Below, piece by piece: positions 37,707 through 46,831 of a stretch of 64,000 nucleotides of DNA. Source of the stretch: Rhodanobacter sp. OK091 (GTDB lineage: Bacteria > Pseudomonadota > Gammaproteobacteria > Xanthomonadales > Rhodanobacteraceae); contig NZ_FRCH01000003.1 of assembly GCF_900142825.1 (NCBI RefSeq), positions 1-64,000 of the forward strand, in the 5' to 3' direction. The notes under the pieces are model-generated. The model was not told where the DNA came from and did not search any database. It worked only from the letters and a program-made list of their open reading frames with translations. Position numbers and translations under genes: made by a program. Numbering within the stretch: position 1 is the stretch's first letter; the number at the start of each line of letters is the position of its first letter.

Positions 37707-38149
37707 GTCAGCCGCCGCAGGGACTCGATCTGGCCGCACGCTCGCGCGCCCGCCGCCGCGCCTTGCAGGCGCTGTATGCGTGGCAGATGAGCGGCAGCCA
37801 CATGAACGCGGTGATCGACCAGTTCCGCCATGAGCAGGACATGGAAGTGGCCGATCTCGAGTACTTCGAGGATCTGCTGCACGGTGTGGAAACGAATGTC
37901 GACGTGCTTGACGAATGCCTGCGCCCGCATATCGACCGCGAGGTCGCGCAGATCGATCCGATCGAACGCGCCGCGTTGCGCCTGGCCGCGTACGAACTGA
38001 AATATCGCCCCGACGTGCCGTACCGCGTCGTCATCAACGAGGCGATCGAAGTCACCAAGCGGTTCGGTGCCGATCACGGCCACAGCTATGTCAACGGCGT
38101 GCTGGACAAGCTTGCCAGCAGCCTGCGTGCGGTCGAGAAGCGGGGCTGA
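37703..38149 (+). CDS. nusB: Transcription antitermination factor NusB
   Basis: A 148-residue all-helical RNA-binding protein that acts with NusE on boxA in rRNA antitermination. Motifs are [20 protein letters not shown] at the N-terminus and [34 protein letters not shown] at the C-terminus. The start overlaps ribH by 4 nt, and the stop overlaps the next start by 1 nt. Confidence 0.96.
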   Translation: MSQPPQGLDLAARSRARRRALQALYAWQMSGSHMNAVIDQFRHEQDMEVADLEYFEDLLHGVETNVDVLDECLRPHIDREVAQIDPIERAALRLAAYELKYRPDVPYRVVINEAIEVTKRFGADHGHSYVNGVLDKLASSLRAVEKRG

Positions 38150-38700
38150 TGTCCTTCGTCGTGGCAGATTCGCCGTCCGTCGGACAGGTGCCGGTGATCG
38201 AAACCGAGCGGTTGCGGCTGCGCGCCCACCGGGCGGATGACTACGCCACCTGTATGGCGATCTGGTCCGATCCCGCGGTGGTCCGCTATATCGGCGGGGG
38301 TCGCCCGTTCACGGGCGAGGAAGTCTGGAAGCGCCTGCTGCAGTATGTCGGGCTATGGAGCCTGCTTGGCTACGGCTGCTGGGCGGTCGAGGAAAAGCGC
38401 AGCGGCCGCTACATCGGCGATATCGGCTATGCCGATTTCAAGCGCGACATACAACCGTCGCTGCAAGGCATGCTGGAATTCGGCTGGGTGCTGGCGCCGC
38501 AGGCGCACGGCAACGGTTACGCAAGTGAGGCGGTGGCGGCGATCAGTGCGTGGAGCCAGAAACATTTTCCCGAGCTGCGCGTGGTGTGCATCATCTCGCC
38601 CCAGAACCTGCCCTCGATCCGGGTTGCCGAGAAAGCCGGCTTCCGCTTGTGGCAGGAAACGGTCTACCACGACAGTCCCGCCCTCGTTTTTACCCGTTAG
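38149..38700 (+). CDS. GNAT family N-acetyltransferase
   Basis: A 183-residue acetyltransferase of the RimJ/RimL-like group. It has IETERLRLRAHRADDY at the N-terminus, the acetyl-CoA loop LAPQAHGNGYASEAVAAI, and NLPSIRVAEKAGFRLWQE at the end. Translation is coupled to nusB (TGATG). Acceptor unknown. It is inserted between nusB and thiL, which are adjacent in many other bacteria. Confidence 0.9.
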   Translation: MSFVVADSPSVGQVPVIETERLRLRAHRADDYATCMAIWSDPAVVRYIGGGRPFTGEEVWKRLLQYVGLWSLLGYGCWAVEEKRSGRYIGDIGYADFKRDIQPSLQGMLEFGWVLAPQAHGNGYASEAVAAISAWSQKHFPELRVVCIISPQNLPSIRVAEKAGFRLWQETVYHDSPALVFTR

Positions 38701-38726
38701 CCAGCTTCCCCTCGGGCGATTCGTTG

Positions 38727-39695
38727 ATGGAATTCGATCTGATTGAACTGATCCGTCAGCGCACGACCCAGCCGCGCGACGACGTGCGGCTGGGGATCGG
38801 CGATGACGCTGCCGTGCTTGCGGTACCGGCCGGACAGGAGCTGGCGGTCGCGATCGACACACTGGTCGAGGGTGTGCATTTCCCGCCCGGTACTGCCGCT
38901 GCCGATATCGGCTGGAAGGCGCTGGCGGTGAACCTGTCCGATCTGGCGGCGATGGGCGCGAACCCCGCCTGGGCGCTGCTGGCGCTGACCTTGCCCAGCG
39001 CCGATGTCGCCTTCGTCGAGGGCTTTGCCGAAGGGTTTGCGAAGCTGGCCCAATCGCACCGGCTCGCGCTGGTCGGCGGCGACACCACCCGCGGACCGTT
39101 GACCATCAGCGTGGCTGTGCATGGTTTCGTGCCGCCGGGAAAGGCACTCACCCGTGCCGGTGCGAGAGTCGGCGATGCGGTGCTGGTCACCGGCACGCTG
39201 GGCGATGCCGCCGCCGGACTGCATGCGCTGCAGCAATCGCTGGACGATGGTGACAGCCGCGCGGGTTTGCGCGAATTCCTGATCGGGCGGCTCAATCTGC
39301 CCACGCCACGTCTGTCTGCCGGTGCCGCCTTGCGCGGCCAGGCGAGCGCCTGCGTCGATATCTCCGATGGCTTGCTCGCCGATCTGGGCCATATCTGTGT
39401 CGCCAGCGGCGTTGGTGCCGAGATCGACGCTGCGCTGCTGCCGCGATCGCCGGCGTTGATGGCCTTGTACGACGAAGCCAGCGCGCTGCAGTTCGCGCTG
39501 AGCGGCGGTGACGATTACGAGCTGTGCTTCAGCGTGCCTGCACAACGGCTCGCCGACGTGCAGGCCGACCTATCGCGACTGGGCTGCGGTGTGACCAAGA
39601 TCGGCCGCATCGTCGAAGGCGCAGGCGTGCGTGTGCGTAGCACCGATGGCGAATGGCTGGCAACGGATCGACCGGGCTGGGAGCATTTCGCATGA
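38727..39695 (+). CDS. thiL: Thiamine-monophosphate kinase
   Basis: A 322-residue kinase that makes thiamine diphosphate from the monophosphate. Motifs are GIGDDAAVLAV, DTLVEGVHFPPG, IGWKALAVNLSDLAAMGANP, LVGGDTTRGPLTISV and CVDISDGLLADLGHI. Start ATG 38727 (MEFDLIELI). Its stop overlaps the pgpA start by 4 nt. Confidence 0.95.
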   Translation: MEFDLIELIRQRTTQPRDDVRLGIGDDAAVLAVPAGQELAVAIDTLVEGVHFPPGTAAADIGWKALAVNLSDLAAMGANPAWALLALTLPSADVAFVEGFAEGFAKLAQSHRLALVGGDTTRGPLTISVAVHGFVPPGKALTRAGARVGDAVLVTGTLGDAAAGLHALQQSLDDGDSRAGLREFLIGRLNLPTPRLSAGAALRGQASACVDISDGLLADLGHICVASGVGAEIDAALLPRSPALMALYDEASALQFALSGGDDYELCFSVPAQRLADVQADLSRLGCGVTKIGRIVEGAGVRVRSTDGEWLATDRPGWEHFA

Positions 39696-40216
39696 GCGCG
39701 AAGAAAACGCTGAGTGGAGAACAACGCCGCGCCTTGCTGGCGACGCCGGCCGGCTGGCTGGCCTGCGGTTTCGGCTCGGGTCTCGCTCCCGTCGCGCAAG
39801 GCACATTCGGTTCGCTGGCCGCACTGCTGCCATGGCTGTTGCTGCGCGAACTGTCGCTGCCGCTGTATCTGGCCGTGTTGCTGGTCGGTTTCGGCGTGGG
39901 CGTGTGGGCGTGCAACGTGGCCGGCCGTGCGCTGGGCGTGGACGATCACCGCAGTCTGGTGTGGGACGAATTCATCGGCCTGTGGATCGCGCTGCTGCCG
40001 CTGCTGATTCCCGCACTGTTGCCGAACGGCGCCGCCGCGTGGTGGATGCCGGCGATCGGCTTCGTGCTTTTCCGCCTGTTCGACGTATGGAAGCCGTGGC
40101 CGATCAGCTGGCTGGACCGGCGCGTGAAAGGCGGCATGGGCGTGATGATCGACGACGTGCTCGCCGGCGTCTTCGCCGCAGTGGTACTCGCAGGCGGACT
40201 GCATTTTCTGTCGTAG
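39692..40216 (+). CDS. pgpA: Phosphatidylglycerophosphatase A
   Basis: A 174-residue inner-membrane phosphatase of phosphatidylglycerol synthesis. It has four hydrophobic segments and the family motifs GFGSGLAPVAQGTFGSLAALL, DHRSLVWDEFIGLWIALL, FRLFDVWKPWPI and GMGVMIDDVLAGVFA. It is the last gene of the rib-nusB-thiL cluster. The stop codon TAG is also the start of a REP-like palindrome. Confidence 0.95.
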   Translation: MSAKKTLSGEQRRALLATPAGWLACGFGSGLAPVAQGTFGSLAALLPWLLLRELSLPLYLAVLLVGFGVGVWACNVAGRALGVDDHRSLVWDEFIGLWIALLPLLIPALLPNGAAAWWMPAIGFVLFRLFDVWKPWPISWLDRRVKGGMGVMIDDVLAGVFAAVVLAGGLHFLS

Positions 40217-40284
40217 GAGCGCACTAGTGCGCGATGCTCTTGGCTTCAAGACGGGAAAAGCATCGCGACTGAAGTCGCTCCTAC
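40213..40284. repeat. REP-type palindrome after pgpA
   Basis: gtaggagcg (40213-40221) pairs with cgctcctac (40276-40284), and gcgatgct (40231-40238) with agcatcgc (40259-40266); the middle of the arms is imperfect. Same style as the 15036-15093 repeat. The first bases overlap the pgpA stop codon. Confidence 0.75.
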
Positions 40285-40325
40285 AAAATCGCGTGCAGGG
40301 TGCGTTCCTGCCTGCGCGAGTCGCG

Positions 40326-41315
40326 TCACGTTGATGCCGGGCTTCCCGTAGGGGCGCCCGCCTCGCGGTTGATGCATCCCAGTCCACGCAGAGTCGTTTC
40401 GACCGCCTGATCCAATCCGGTGTGCGGCTCGCTGCCGAGGAACGCGACCAGCTTGCGATTGTCCAGCTGCAGCGGTTTCCGCCATAGATAGCGCATCTCG
40501 CGCAGTTCGCGAAACAGCGTGACGAACGGTGCCGCCAGCGTCGCCAGCCACCACGGGAAGGCATGCAGCGGCAGCTCCGGATCGCCGACGGCGTGCCTTA
40601 CCGCGTTGAGCATGGCGCTGGCATCGACCCAGTGGCCACCGAAGTGGAAGCGTTCGAACACAGCCAGTTCGTTCTCGCGTTCCAGCAGGCGAGCCACGGT
40701 TTCGCCGACGTCGGGCAGGTAGGCCCAGACGTGGCGCAGCTCGCGCTCGCCCGGATAACTGATCGAGCGCGCCGGCCGGCCCGGCTTCACCATCGCCGCG
40801 AACCAATTGTTGCCGGCGTGCGGGCCGAAGAAGTCGCCGCAGCGCAGGATCAGCGAGCGCACGCCATCGGCCGACGCCTGTTGCAGACGGCGCTCCAGCT
40901 CCACCCGGATCGCACCCTTGCGGGTCAGCGGTTGCTGCGGCGAATCTTCGCGCAGCAGCGGCAGCGCGTCCGGGCCGAAGTTGTAGACGGTGCCGGGCAG
41001 CACGATGCGCGCGCCGGCCGAGCGTGCCGCCGCGATGGTGTTGTCCAGCATCGGCAGCACCAGCTTGTGCCAGTCGCGATAGCCCGGCGGATTGACCGCG
41101 TGGACGATGACGTCGACGCCACGCGCCGCCAGCATCACGTCGTCGGCATTCATCGCATCACCGGCGTGCCATGCGATCTCTGCCGACAAGCGCGGCCTGG
41201 TGACATCGCGCACCAGTCCGCGCACCAGCCAGCCGCGACGCAGCAGGGCGGCGGCAATCTCGCCGCCGGCGCCGCCGGTGGCTCCCAGGATCAAAGCAAT
41301 ACGTGGCTTGTTCAT
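40326..41315 (-). CDS. NAD-dependent epimerase/dehydratase family protein
   Basis: A 329-residue extended-SDR protein. The NAD(P) loop is ILGATGGAGGEIAAALLRRG, and VDVIVHAVNPPGYRDW and RIVLPGTVYNFGP follow as in DUF1731/SDR_a5-like oxidoreductases. ATG 41315 (MNKPRIALIL) is preceded by aaagga and chosen over a longer non-SDR frame. It is divergent from a LysR gene 91 bp away, which probably regulates it. Substrate unknown. Confidence 0.87.
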   Translation of the reverse strand: MNKPRIALILGATGGAGGEIAAALLRRGWLVRGLVRDVTRPRLSAEIAWHAGDAMNADDVMLAARGVDVIVHAVNPPGYRDWHKLVLPMLDNTIAAARSAGARIVLPGTVYNFGPDALPLLREDSPQQPLTRKGAIRVELERRLQQASADGVRSLILRCGDFFGPHAGNNWFAAMVKPGRPARSISYPGERELRHVWAYLPDVGETVARLLERENELAVFERFHFGGHWVDASAMLNAVRHAVGDPELPLHAFPWWLATLAAPFVTLFRELREMRYLWRKPLQLDNRKLVAFLGSEPHTGLDQAVETTLRGLGCINREAGAPTGSPAST

Positions 41316-41405
41316 GGACGTTTTCCTTTCGAGGTGCGTCCAGCTTGATCCCGGCGTGATCCAATGAAAACTCACCAAGATCGAACTTCTGCTATACATA
41401 AATGC

Positions 41406-42302
41406 ATGGCAATGAACGAACCCGGCTGGGACCTGTATCGCTCTTTCCTCGCAGTCATGCGCGAGGGCAGCCTGTCCGCCGCGGCACGCGCGCTTGGCAT
41501 GACCCAGCCCAGCCTCGGCCGGCATATGCGGCAACTGGAAACGGACCTTGGCGTGGCGCTGTTCGCCCGTTCGCCGCTAGGGCTCACGCCAACCGAGAAC
41601 GCGCACGAACTGGTGCCTCACGCGCAAGCGATGGCCGCGGCTTCGGCGGCGCTGCGGCGCGCGGCCTCCGCGAGCAATCACGAAATCCGCGGCGTGGTGC
41701 GCCTGACCTGCAGCGAAGTGGTGGGTGCCGAGGTGTTGCCGCCGATGCTGGCGGCGTTCCGGCGGCAGCATCCCGGCATCATCATCGAGCTGTCGCTGTC
41801 CAATCAGTCCGAAGATCTGCTGCGCAAGGATGCCGACATCGCCGTGCGCATGCTGCGCCCGGCGCAGACTGCCCTGGTGGCGCGCCGCATCGGCGGCATT
41901 CCGCTGGGCCTGCACGCGCACCGCGCCTACCTCAAGACGTACGGCCATCCCCGGACGGTGGCAGATCTGCAGCAGCATGCCTTGATCGGCTTCGACCGCG
42001 AAACGCCCGCATTGCGCGCCCTGCGCAGCCGGTTGCCGTTCTCGCGCGAGGACTTCGCCCTGCGTACCGACAACGACCTCGCCCAGCTGGCGGCGATCCG
42101 CGCCGGCTTCGGCATCGGCATCTGCCAGTGCCCGATCGCGCGACGCGATCGCCAGCTGGTGCACCTGCTGCCGGATGCGTTTGCGCTGGAACTCGACACC
42201 TGGCTGGTGATGCACGAAGACCTGCGTACGAGTCGACGCGTGCGCTTGCTGTACGGCCATCTGGTGCAGGCGCTTGGCGCTTACGTGGGTGGCAAGGCGT
42301 GA
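41406..42302 (+). CDS. LysR family regulator
   Basis: A 298-residue regulator. The HTH spans about 8-65 (WDLYRSFLAVMREGSLSAAARALGMTQPSLGRHMRQLETDLGVALFARSPLGLTPT) and the effector domain begins near EIRGVVRLTCSEVVGAEVLPPML. ATG 41406 is chosen over upstream codons, which are not LysR-like. The divergent epimerase/dehydratase is the likely target. Confidence 0.9.
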   Translation: MAMNEPGWDLYRSFLAVMREGSLSAAARALGMTQPSLGRHMRQLETDLGVALFARSPLGLTPTENAHELVPHAQAMAAASAALRRAASASNHEIRGVVRLTCSEVVGAEVLPPMLAAFRRQHPGIIIELSLSNQSEDLLRKDADIAVRMLRPAQTALVARRIGGIPLGLHAHRAYLKTYGHPRTVADLQQHALIGFDRETPALRALRSRLPFSREDFALRTDNDLAQLAAIRAGFGIGICQCPIARRDRQLVHLLPDAFALELDTWLVMHEDLRTSRRVRLLYGHLVQALGAYVGGKA

Positions 42303-42595
42303 CGGGCGTCGCCACCGCGCCTGGAGGCCGCTTTCTTACTGGCCGTACATAGGCGATTGATAGGCTCCTGCCATGCGAAGCCCCTGAAAGGAGCCAGTAC
42401 TTCTGACCTTCGCAAGCTCTGAGCAGCGTAGAACGCATGGCACAACGTATCGAGTCTCGGAGACTCTTCGATTATCGAGAAGGCCATCTCAAGCTTGAAC
42501 CGAAAGAGATCCCCAGTATCGAACTTTAATGGGACATGTTGGTTTTCAATGGAGCTGTTCTGCTCGTTCAAGGCGCTTGACCCTATAAATGCCAT
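42281..42595 (-). CDS. Hypothetical protein downstream of the TonB receptor
   Basis: A possible 104-residue product starting at 42595 (MAFIGSSALNEQNSSIE), with gggagg just before the ATG at short spacing. Its 5' flank and first codons (42565-42641) are homologous to the leader region of the DUF535 gene at 47973-48050, including GSSALNE. It overlaps the convergent LysR gene by 22 nt. No family was recognised. It may be a remnant of a duplicated 5' region rather than a working gene. Confidence 0.35.
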   Translation of the reverse strand: MAFIGSSALNEQNSSIENQHVPLKFDTGDLFRFKLEMAFSIIEESPRLDTLCHAFYAAQSLRRSEVLAPFRGFAWQEPINRLCTASKKAASRRGGDARHALPPT

Positions 42596-42641
42596 GTCCT
42601 CCCTATGACGTTTGTGGGATCGAGAATTGAAATGGCTATTG
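42565..42641. repeat. Duplicated leader segment, copy 1
   Basis: It shares cgttcaaggcgct, gacgttTg-ggattcga and attgaaatgg in the same order and spacing with 47973-48050, with scattered differences. Confidence 0.65.
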
Positions 42642-42720
42642 TCGCTATTGATTTCTTCTCGGACGTTCCCGGATTCAGCGCGCTGGGACGAGTCATCCGC
42701 TGAAGCAGCATGTTGCGTAC

Positions 42721-45126
42721 TCAAAAATCGTAGGTGCCGGTCAACAGGAAAGTGCGCCGGTTGTGCAGCGGTACAAACGTCTCGTCAAAATTGTCGCTGA
42801 GCAGATTGCGGCCAAACAGATTCTTCACTCCCAGCGCCGCGCCCCAGTTTTTCGCGCGGTACGACACATTGGCATCTACGCTGGCCTGACCGGGAATATC
42901 GAAATACGTGTCGTCCGTGGTCTGTCCCAGACTGCGGCTACGCGCATGCACGCCACCCGCCACGCCCCAACCTCGCAGCGCAGCGCTCTGGAATCCATAA
43001 CTGGCCCACAGGTTGAAATGCTGCCGGGGCGCACCCGTCGGCTGTGTCCCATCGTGATTGCTGATGCGCGCATGGGTGTAGCTGGTCGTGATGTCCAGGC
43101 CGGGCGCGATCCGGCCGGCGAATTCGACCTCGATCCCCTTGTTCGTCTGGCCCGGGCCTGGGATGAAAAAATAGGGAGGCTGCACTGACGACAAATCGTA
43201 GCTGCGATCCACCAGGATGCGATACCACGAAACCGTCAGGAGCGCGTGGTCCTGAAACAAATCAAACTTGGTCCCGGCTTCGATCTGGCGCGACAGAGCG
43301 GGCGCCAACGGGCGTCCATTTTTCCCCAGGAGGGTGTCTGGCTGGAAACCCTTCGCCGTACTGCCATAGAGCGCCATATCGGGTGTGACCTTATAGACCA
43401 AGCCGATACTGGGTACCCACTGTGTCTTGTGCAGATTCCACGGATTGCCGTCGACGTCGTAGGTCGAAAGTTCGTAAGCGGAGCGGCGCCACGCCAACAA
43501 GACATCCCCATATTCACCCACCGCGATCTGATCCTGTAGAAACAGACCGCTGTTGGCCGACCACGGGTTTCCAGGCACATGGTCGTCATTGGTCGGTTGA
43601 ACCACCGATCTGGCGGGCGGAAGCGGAGCGCCGGCGAAGATGTTGTACGGCACGCCACCGAAGTCGCTGAAAACATCGTCGCTGCTGCCGATCAATGAAC
43701 GCGAATAGTCGAATCCGACCACGATCGTGTGCGTCAGCAGCCCGTGCCCAAACGTGGCGGTGATGTCGTTCTGCAAGGTGTAGTACGCATCGGTATATCG
43801 ATACACGTCCGCAGTGGCATTCACATCCCCGGCCGGAGTGGGATTGCTCAGGATCCACTGCTGCTGGTTGGTCGACTGTCGTACGTATTGACCGCGGCTG
43901 CGGACCGTCCAGACATCGCCCAGCTGGTGTTCGAGCATGTAGTAAAAACGGCTCGTCTGGTATGTCGAGTGGTCGCTCGGGTTGCCGACCAGGATGCCGG
44001 GCGGCGAGGCCGAGAAAAGGGAGCCATTCAGCAGGATAGTGTGATCGGGAATAGGCAATCGGTTGAGGATGCGCTCGACGCCGACGATGATTTTCGTCGT
44101 CGCGTTCTGCCAACCGATCGACGGCGCCAAGTAGCTGCTGCGCTGGCCGCGATAGCCTTGGGCAGTGCGATCGGCATACTCGCCGGAGAGCACCAGTCGG
44201 TAGGTCAGCTCTTTGCTGTTGCCCAGCGGACCCGCCAGATCGAGGCCTGCCTGCGTATCGCCGTACTCGCCCACGCTGTAGCTGAGCTCGTGTACAGGGC
44301 GGCTCTGCGGCTTTTTCATCACCACATTGATCAGGCCACCAAAATCGGCGTTGCCTATGGAATCGCCCAGGATTGCCTCCGGTCCCTTCAGCACCTCGAC
44401 CCGCGCGACGCCGATCAGTGGCGGAAAGTCGCCCAGGGCCGCGATGCTGTTGGGCATGCCGTCGGTCATGCCGTTACCGGGGTTGAAACCGCGTATCTGG
44501 AAACTGGGCAAGCTATCGGCGCTGTCGATGTATTGCACGCCCGCGACATTGCGAACCGCATCGGCCACCGTGCGGTTCTGTTGCGAATCCATCAGGTCAC
44601 GCGTGACGACGCTGATCGCCTGCGGCACATCGATCAGATCGGAATCGGTGCGGGTGGCGCTGCTGGTGATGCCGGACATGTAGCCCGTGTCTTGCTTGAC
44701 CACGCCCTCGGCGCGTATCGGTGCAAGCAGCTTGGCATACGCAACGCTCGCCTGGGTGGATGTCGCTCCCGCAGAGGGCGAGCCTGTCGACTCAGGTGGA
44801 CGCGGCTTCACGACCACGGTTCCCGCATCGATGAACGCGTAGCTCAACCCTGAACCTTGCAACAGCCTGACGAGCGCAGCATCCGGGGTGAATGTGCCGC
44901 TCACGCCGCCTGAGCGAAAGGCGGCGGTCGTGTCGCCCGCCGTGAGCACCTGTACGTTGGCCTGTTTGCCGAATGCGATCAACGCGGTGGACAGTGCCTG
45001 CGGCGGGATCGCGAAATGAATCTGCGGCGTTGCCAAGGCCGTACGCGCCGGTGTTGCTGCGGCAGCGAGTGCGACAGACGATACCCACACACAGCCGCAG
45101 ACGAACAGCAACGCAACCCGGCCCAT
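42721..45126 (-). CDS. fecA: TonB-dependent ferric-siderophore receptor with STN signalling domain
   Basis: An 801-residue outer-membrane receptor. Start ATG 45126 (MGRVALLFVCG) gives a signal peptide ending near ALAAAA. Residues about 33-105 are a secretin/TonB short N-terminal (STN) domain (IHFAIPPQALSTALIAFGKQ to GTVVVKP), used to signal to FecR. The plug follows (IDVPQAISVVTRDLM, SFQIRGFNPGNGMTDG, VEVLKGPEAILGDS), then the 22-strand barrel ending in NRRTFLLTGTYDF with the terminal Phe. It completes a fecI-fecR-fecA-type cascade on the same strand. The ligand is unknown; the symbol denotes family role only. Confidence 0.9.
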   Translation of the reverse strand: MGRVALLFVCGCVWVSSVALAAAATPARTALATPQIHFAIPPQALSTALIAFGKQANVQVLTAGDTTAAFRSGGVSGTFTPDAALVRLLQGSGLSYAFIDAGTVVVKPRPPESTGSPSAGATSTQASVAYAKLLAPIRAEGVVKQDTGYMSGITSSATRTDSDLIDVPQAISVVTRDLMDSQQNRTVADAVRNVAGVQYIDSADSLPSFQIRGFNPGNGMTDGMPNSIAALGDFPPLIGVARVEVLKGPEAILGDSIGNADFGGLINVVMKKPQSRPVHELSYSVGEYGDTQAGLDLAGPLGNSKELTYRLVLSGEYADRTAQGYRGQRSSYLAPSIGWQNATTKIIVGVERILNRLPIPDHTILLNGSLFSASPPGILVGNPSDHSTYQTSRFYYMLEHQLGDVWTVRSRGQYVRQSTNQQQWILSNPTPAGDVNATADVYRYTDAYYTLQNDITATFGHGLLTHTIVVGFDYSRSLIGSSDDVFSDFGGVPYNIFAGAPLPPARSVVQPTNDDHVPGNPWSANSGLFLQDQIAVGEYGDVLLAWRRSAYELSTYDVDGNPWNLHKTQWVPSIGLVYKVTPDMALYGSTAKGFQPDTLLGKNGRPLAPALSRQIEAGTKFDLFQDHALLTVSWYRILVDRSYDLSSVQPPYFFIPGPGQTNKGIEVEFAGRIAPGLDITTSYTHARISNHDGTQPTGAPRQHFNLWASYGFQSAALRGWGVAGGVHARSRSLGQTTDDTYFDIPGQASVDANVSYRAKNWGAALGVKNLFGRNLLSDNFDETFVPLHNRRTFLLTGTYDF

Positions 45127-45263
45127 GACAGTCGCTTTCCCCCAGCGAAAATGGCGAGTCTGACATGCGTCCAAGGGAAATGGCACACGGCATACCTGTC
45201 GTCTGGATCAGCATGCCATCGGCCAACCCATGCCTTCGCGAACCTTGCGGGGAATGATTGCCC

Positions 45264-46259
45264 CTACTTGCGTTCCGGGTTGGCGAGAATCACCTGGCCG
45301 GCATTCTCGCTGACACGCAAGGGGAAGACCTGCGGCAAGGCATCCAGCCAGCTATCGATGGCGCCCGTCTTGATGGTACCGGTATAGGTAAGCGTTTCGA
45401 GATCGGCATCGGCGATGTGCACCGGGCGCGTGCTGTAGCGATTGACGTTGGCGATCACCACGCCGAGCGGCTCGTTGATGAATTCCAGCCGGTCACTTCG
45501 CCAGGCGGTGGCCTGCTCGGGCGTGATGCTGCCGATGCTCATGGCGGACGTGGCCGGATCGTAAGACACCAGTTGACCGGCGACGGCTTCGAGGCTGCCC
45601 GTGCCCGTCGCATTCGAACCCGGCGCACCACCGTGGTCGGCAATCTGCACACGGCCCTGGGTCACGGCAATAGTCACGCGTTGCCCGGTGCGACGCACGT
45701 CAAAAGCCGTACCGACATCACGAATGGACACCTTGCCCGCCGTGACCACGAAGGGGCGCTGCATGTTGTGCACGACCTGGAAAAACGCTTCGCCACCGCC
45801 CAGCTCGACATGGCGTTCGCCGTGGCTGAAGCGCATGGTCAGCGTGGAGGCCCCACCCAGTGCGACCGTCGAACCGTCCGGTAGCGTGATGTTCCGATTC
45901 TGGGCCACCGCGTTGACATAGACCTGCGGCGCCGTATTGGCTGCAAATCCATTCCATGCAAAATAGCCCCCGACCAGCGCCAGCGCGGCGGAAGCTGCGG
46001 CCGCAAGCGGAATCCAGCGCCGCCGCACGGGACCCGGCCGGGCAAACTCGCGCACAAACTGCTGCCGCGTGGCGTCATCCAGCGTTCCAAGCTGGTTGCC
46101 GAGTTCGGTCACACGCTCGAAAGCCTCAAGGTGGCGCTCGTCGGCACTGGTCCATTCCAGCCATTGTTCCATCGTCGCGCCTGCGCCGTTGGGATCGCGC
46201 AGGCGCGTCCACCAATCGGCGGCTGTGTGCAAGATTTTCTCATCCATGCTCTTGTCCAT
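45264..46259 (-). CDS. fecR: FecR-type anti-sigma/sigma-regulator protein
   Basis: A 331-residue inner-membrane protein. The cytoplasmic N-terminus (ADWWTRLRDPNGAGATMEQWLEWTSADERHLEAFERV) is the FecR N-domain. One membrane segment lies around 80-105 (IPLAAAASAALALVGGYFAW). The periplasmic FecR domain follows (NITLPDGSTVALGGASTLTMRF, RPFVVTAGKVSIRDVGTAFDVR, TVTQGRV-like) and the C-terminal part faces the receptor STN domain. The start ATG overlaps the sigma-factor stop by 1 nt. Confidence 0.93.
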   Translation of the reverse strand: MDKSMDEKILHTAADWWTRLRDPNGAGATMEQWLEWTSADERHLEAFERVTELGNQLGTLDDATRQQFVREFARPGPVRRRWIPLAAAASAALALVGGYFAWNGFAANTAPQVYVNAVAQNRNITLPDGSTVALGGASTLTMRFSHGERHVELGGGEAFFQVVHNMQRPFVVTAGKVSIRDVGTAFDVRRTGQRVTIAVTQGRVQIADHGGAPGSNATGTGSLEAVAGQLVSYDPATSAMSIGSITPEQATAWRSDRLEFINEPLGVVIANVNRYSTRPVHIADADLETLTYTGTIKTGAIDSWLDALPQVFPLRVSENAGQVILANPERK

Positions 46260-46831
46260 CACGGCATCTCCAGTTCGTCGACCCGCGTGCGGCAGTGCGC
46301 CAGCGCGTTGGTGACGTGATAGCGCACCATGCGCTCACTCAGTTTCATGGTTTGCGCGACGACGTTGAAGTCGCGCCCTTCGATCACATGCATCACGAAG
46401 GCCTGACTGGTCTTCGCGGGCAACTCACGCAACGCCCTGCGCAACTCGCACCACTGTTCGATGGTCGACACATGCCGCTCGGGAACAGGGGCGAGGTGTA
46501 GATCTTCAGTCGATTGTTCGATCAGCATATCGTCTCGTACCTTGTCATTTCGCACCTTGCGCATGCGCAATCGGTCGACGGCGAGGTTCGCCGCGATCCG
46601 GAACAGGTAGGCGCGCAAAGAGCCCACCTGTTCGGGATGCTCCAGCGTGAGCATGCGCAGGTATGCTTCCTGTGCGAGTTCCTGCGCATCGGATTGGGAA
46701 TTGAGCCGGCAGTGCAGGAAAGCGATCAATGCGCGATTGTGCTCGCGGAACAGCTCTGCAACCTGCACGGCATGTGCAGGTGACCCCGCAACATCGGTAC
46801 CGGCATCGCCGGCCTTGCCTAACCTATCCAC
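46259..46831 (-). CDS. fecI: FecI-type ECF sigma factor
   Basis: A 190-residue extracytoplasmic-function sigma factor. Region 2 is about 25-95 (LFREHNRALIAFLHCRLNSQSDAQELAQEAYLRML, LRAYLFRIAANLAVDRLRMRK). Region 4 is about 125-185 (LRRALRELPAKTSQAFVMHVIEGRDFNVVAQTMKLSERMVRYHV). The GTG start at 46831 lies inside the end of the upstream DUF535 gene (13-nt overlap), which suggests coupled translation. It should direct transcription of the fecA-like receptor when FecR is triggered. Confidence 0.92.
   Translation of the reverse strand: MDRLGKAGDAGTDVAGSPAHAVQVAELFREHNRALIAFLHCRLNSQSDAQELAQEAYLRMLTLEHPEQVGSLRAYLFRIAANLAVDRLRMRKVRNDKVRDDMLIEQSTEDLHLAPVPERHVSTIEQWCELRRALRELPAKTSQAFVMHVIEGRDFNVVAQTMKLSERMVRYHVTNALAHCRTRVDELEMP

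Noticed and set aside
42781..45000. Plus-strand frames opposite the fecA-like receptor
   Set aside because: All lie antisense to plug and barrel motifs of the receptor.
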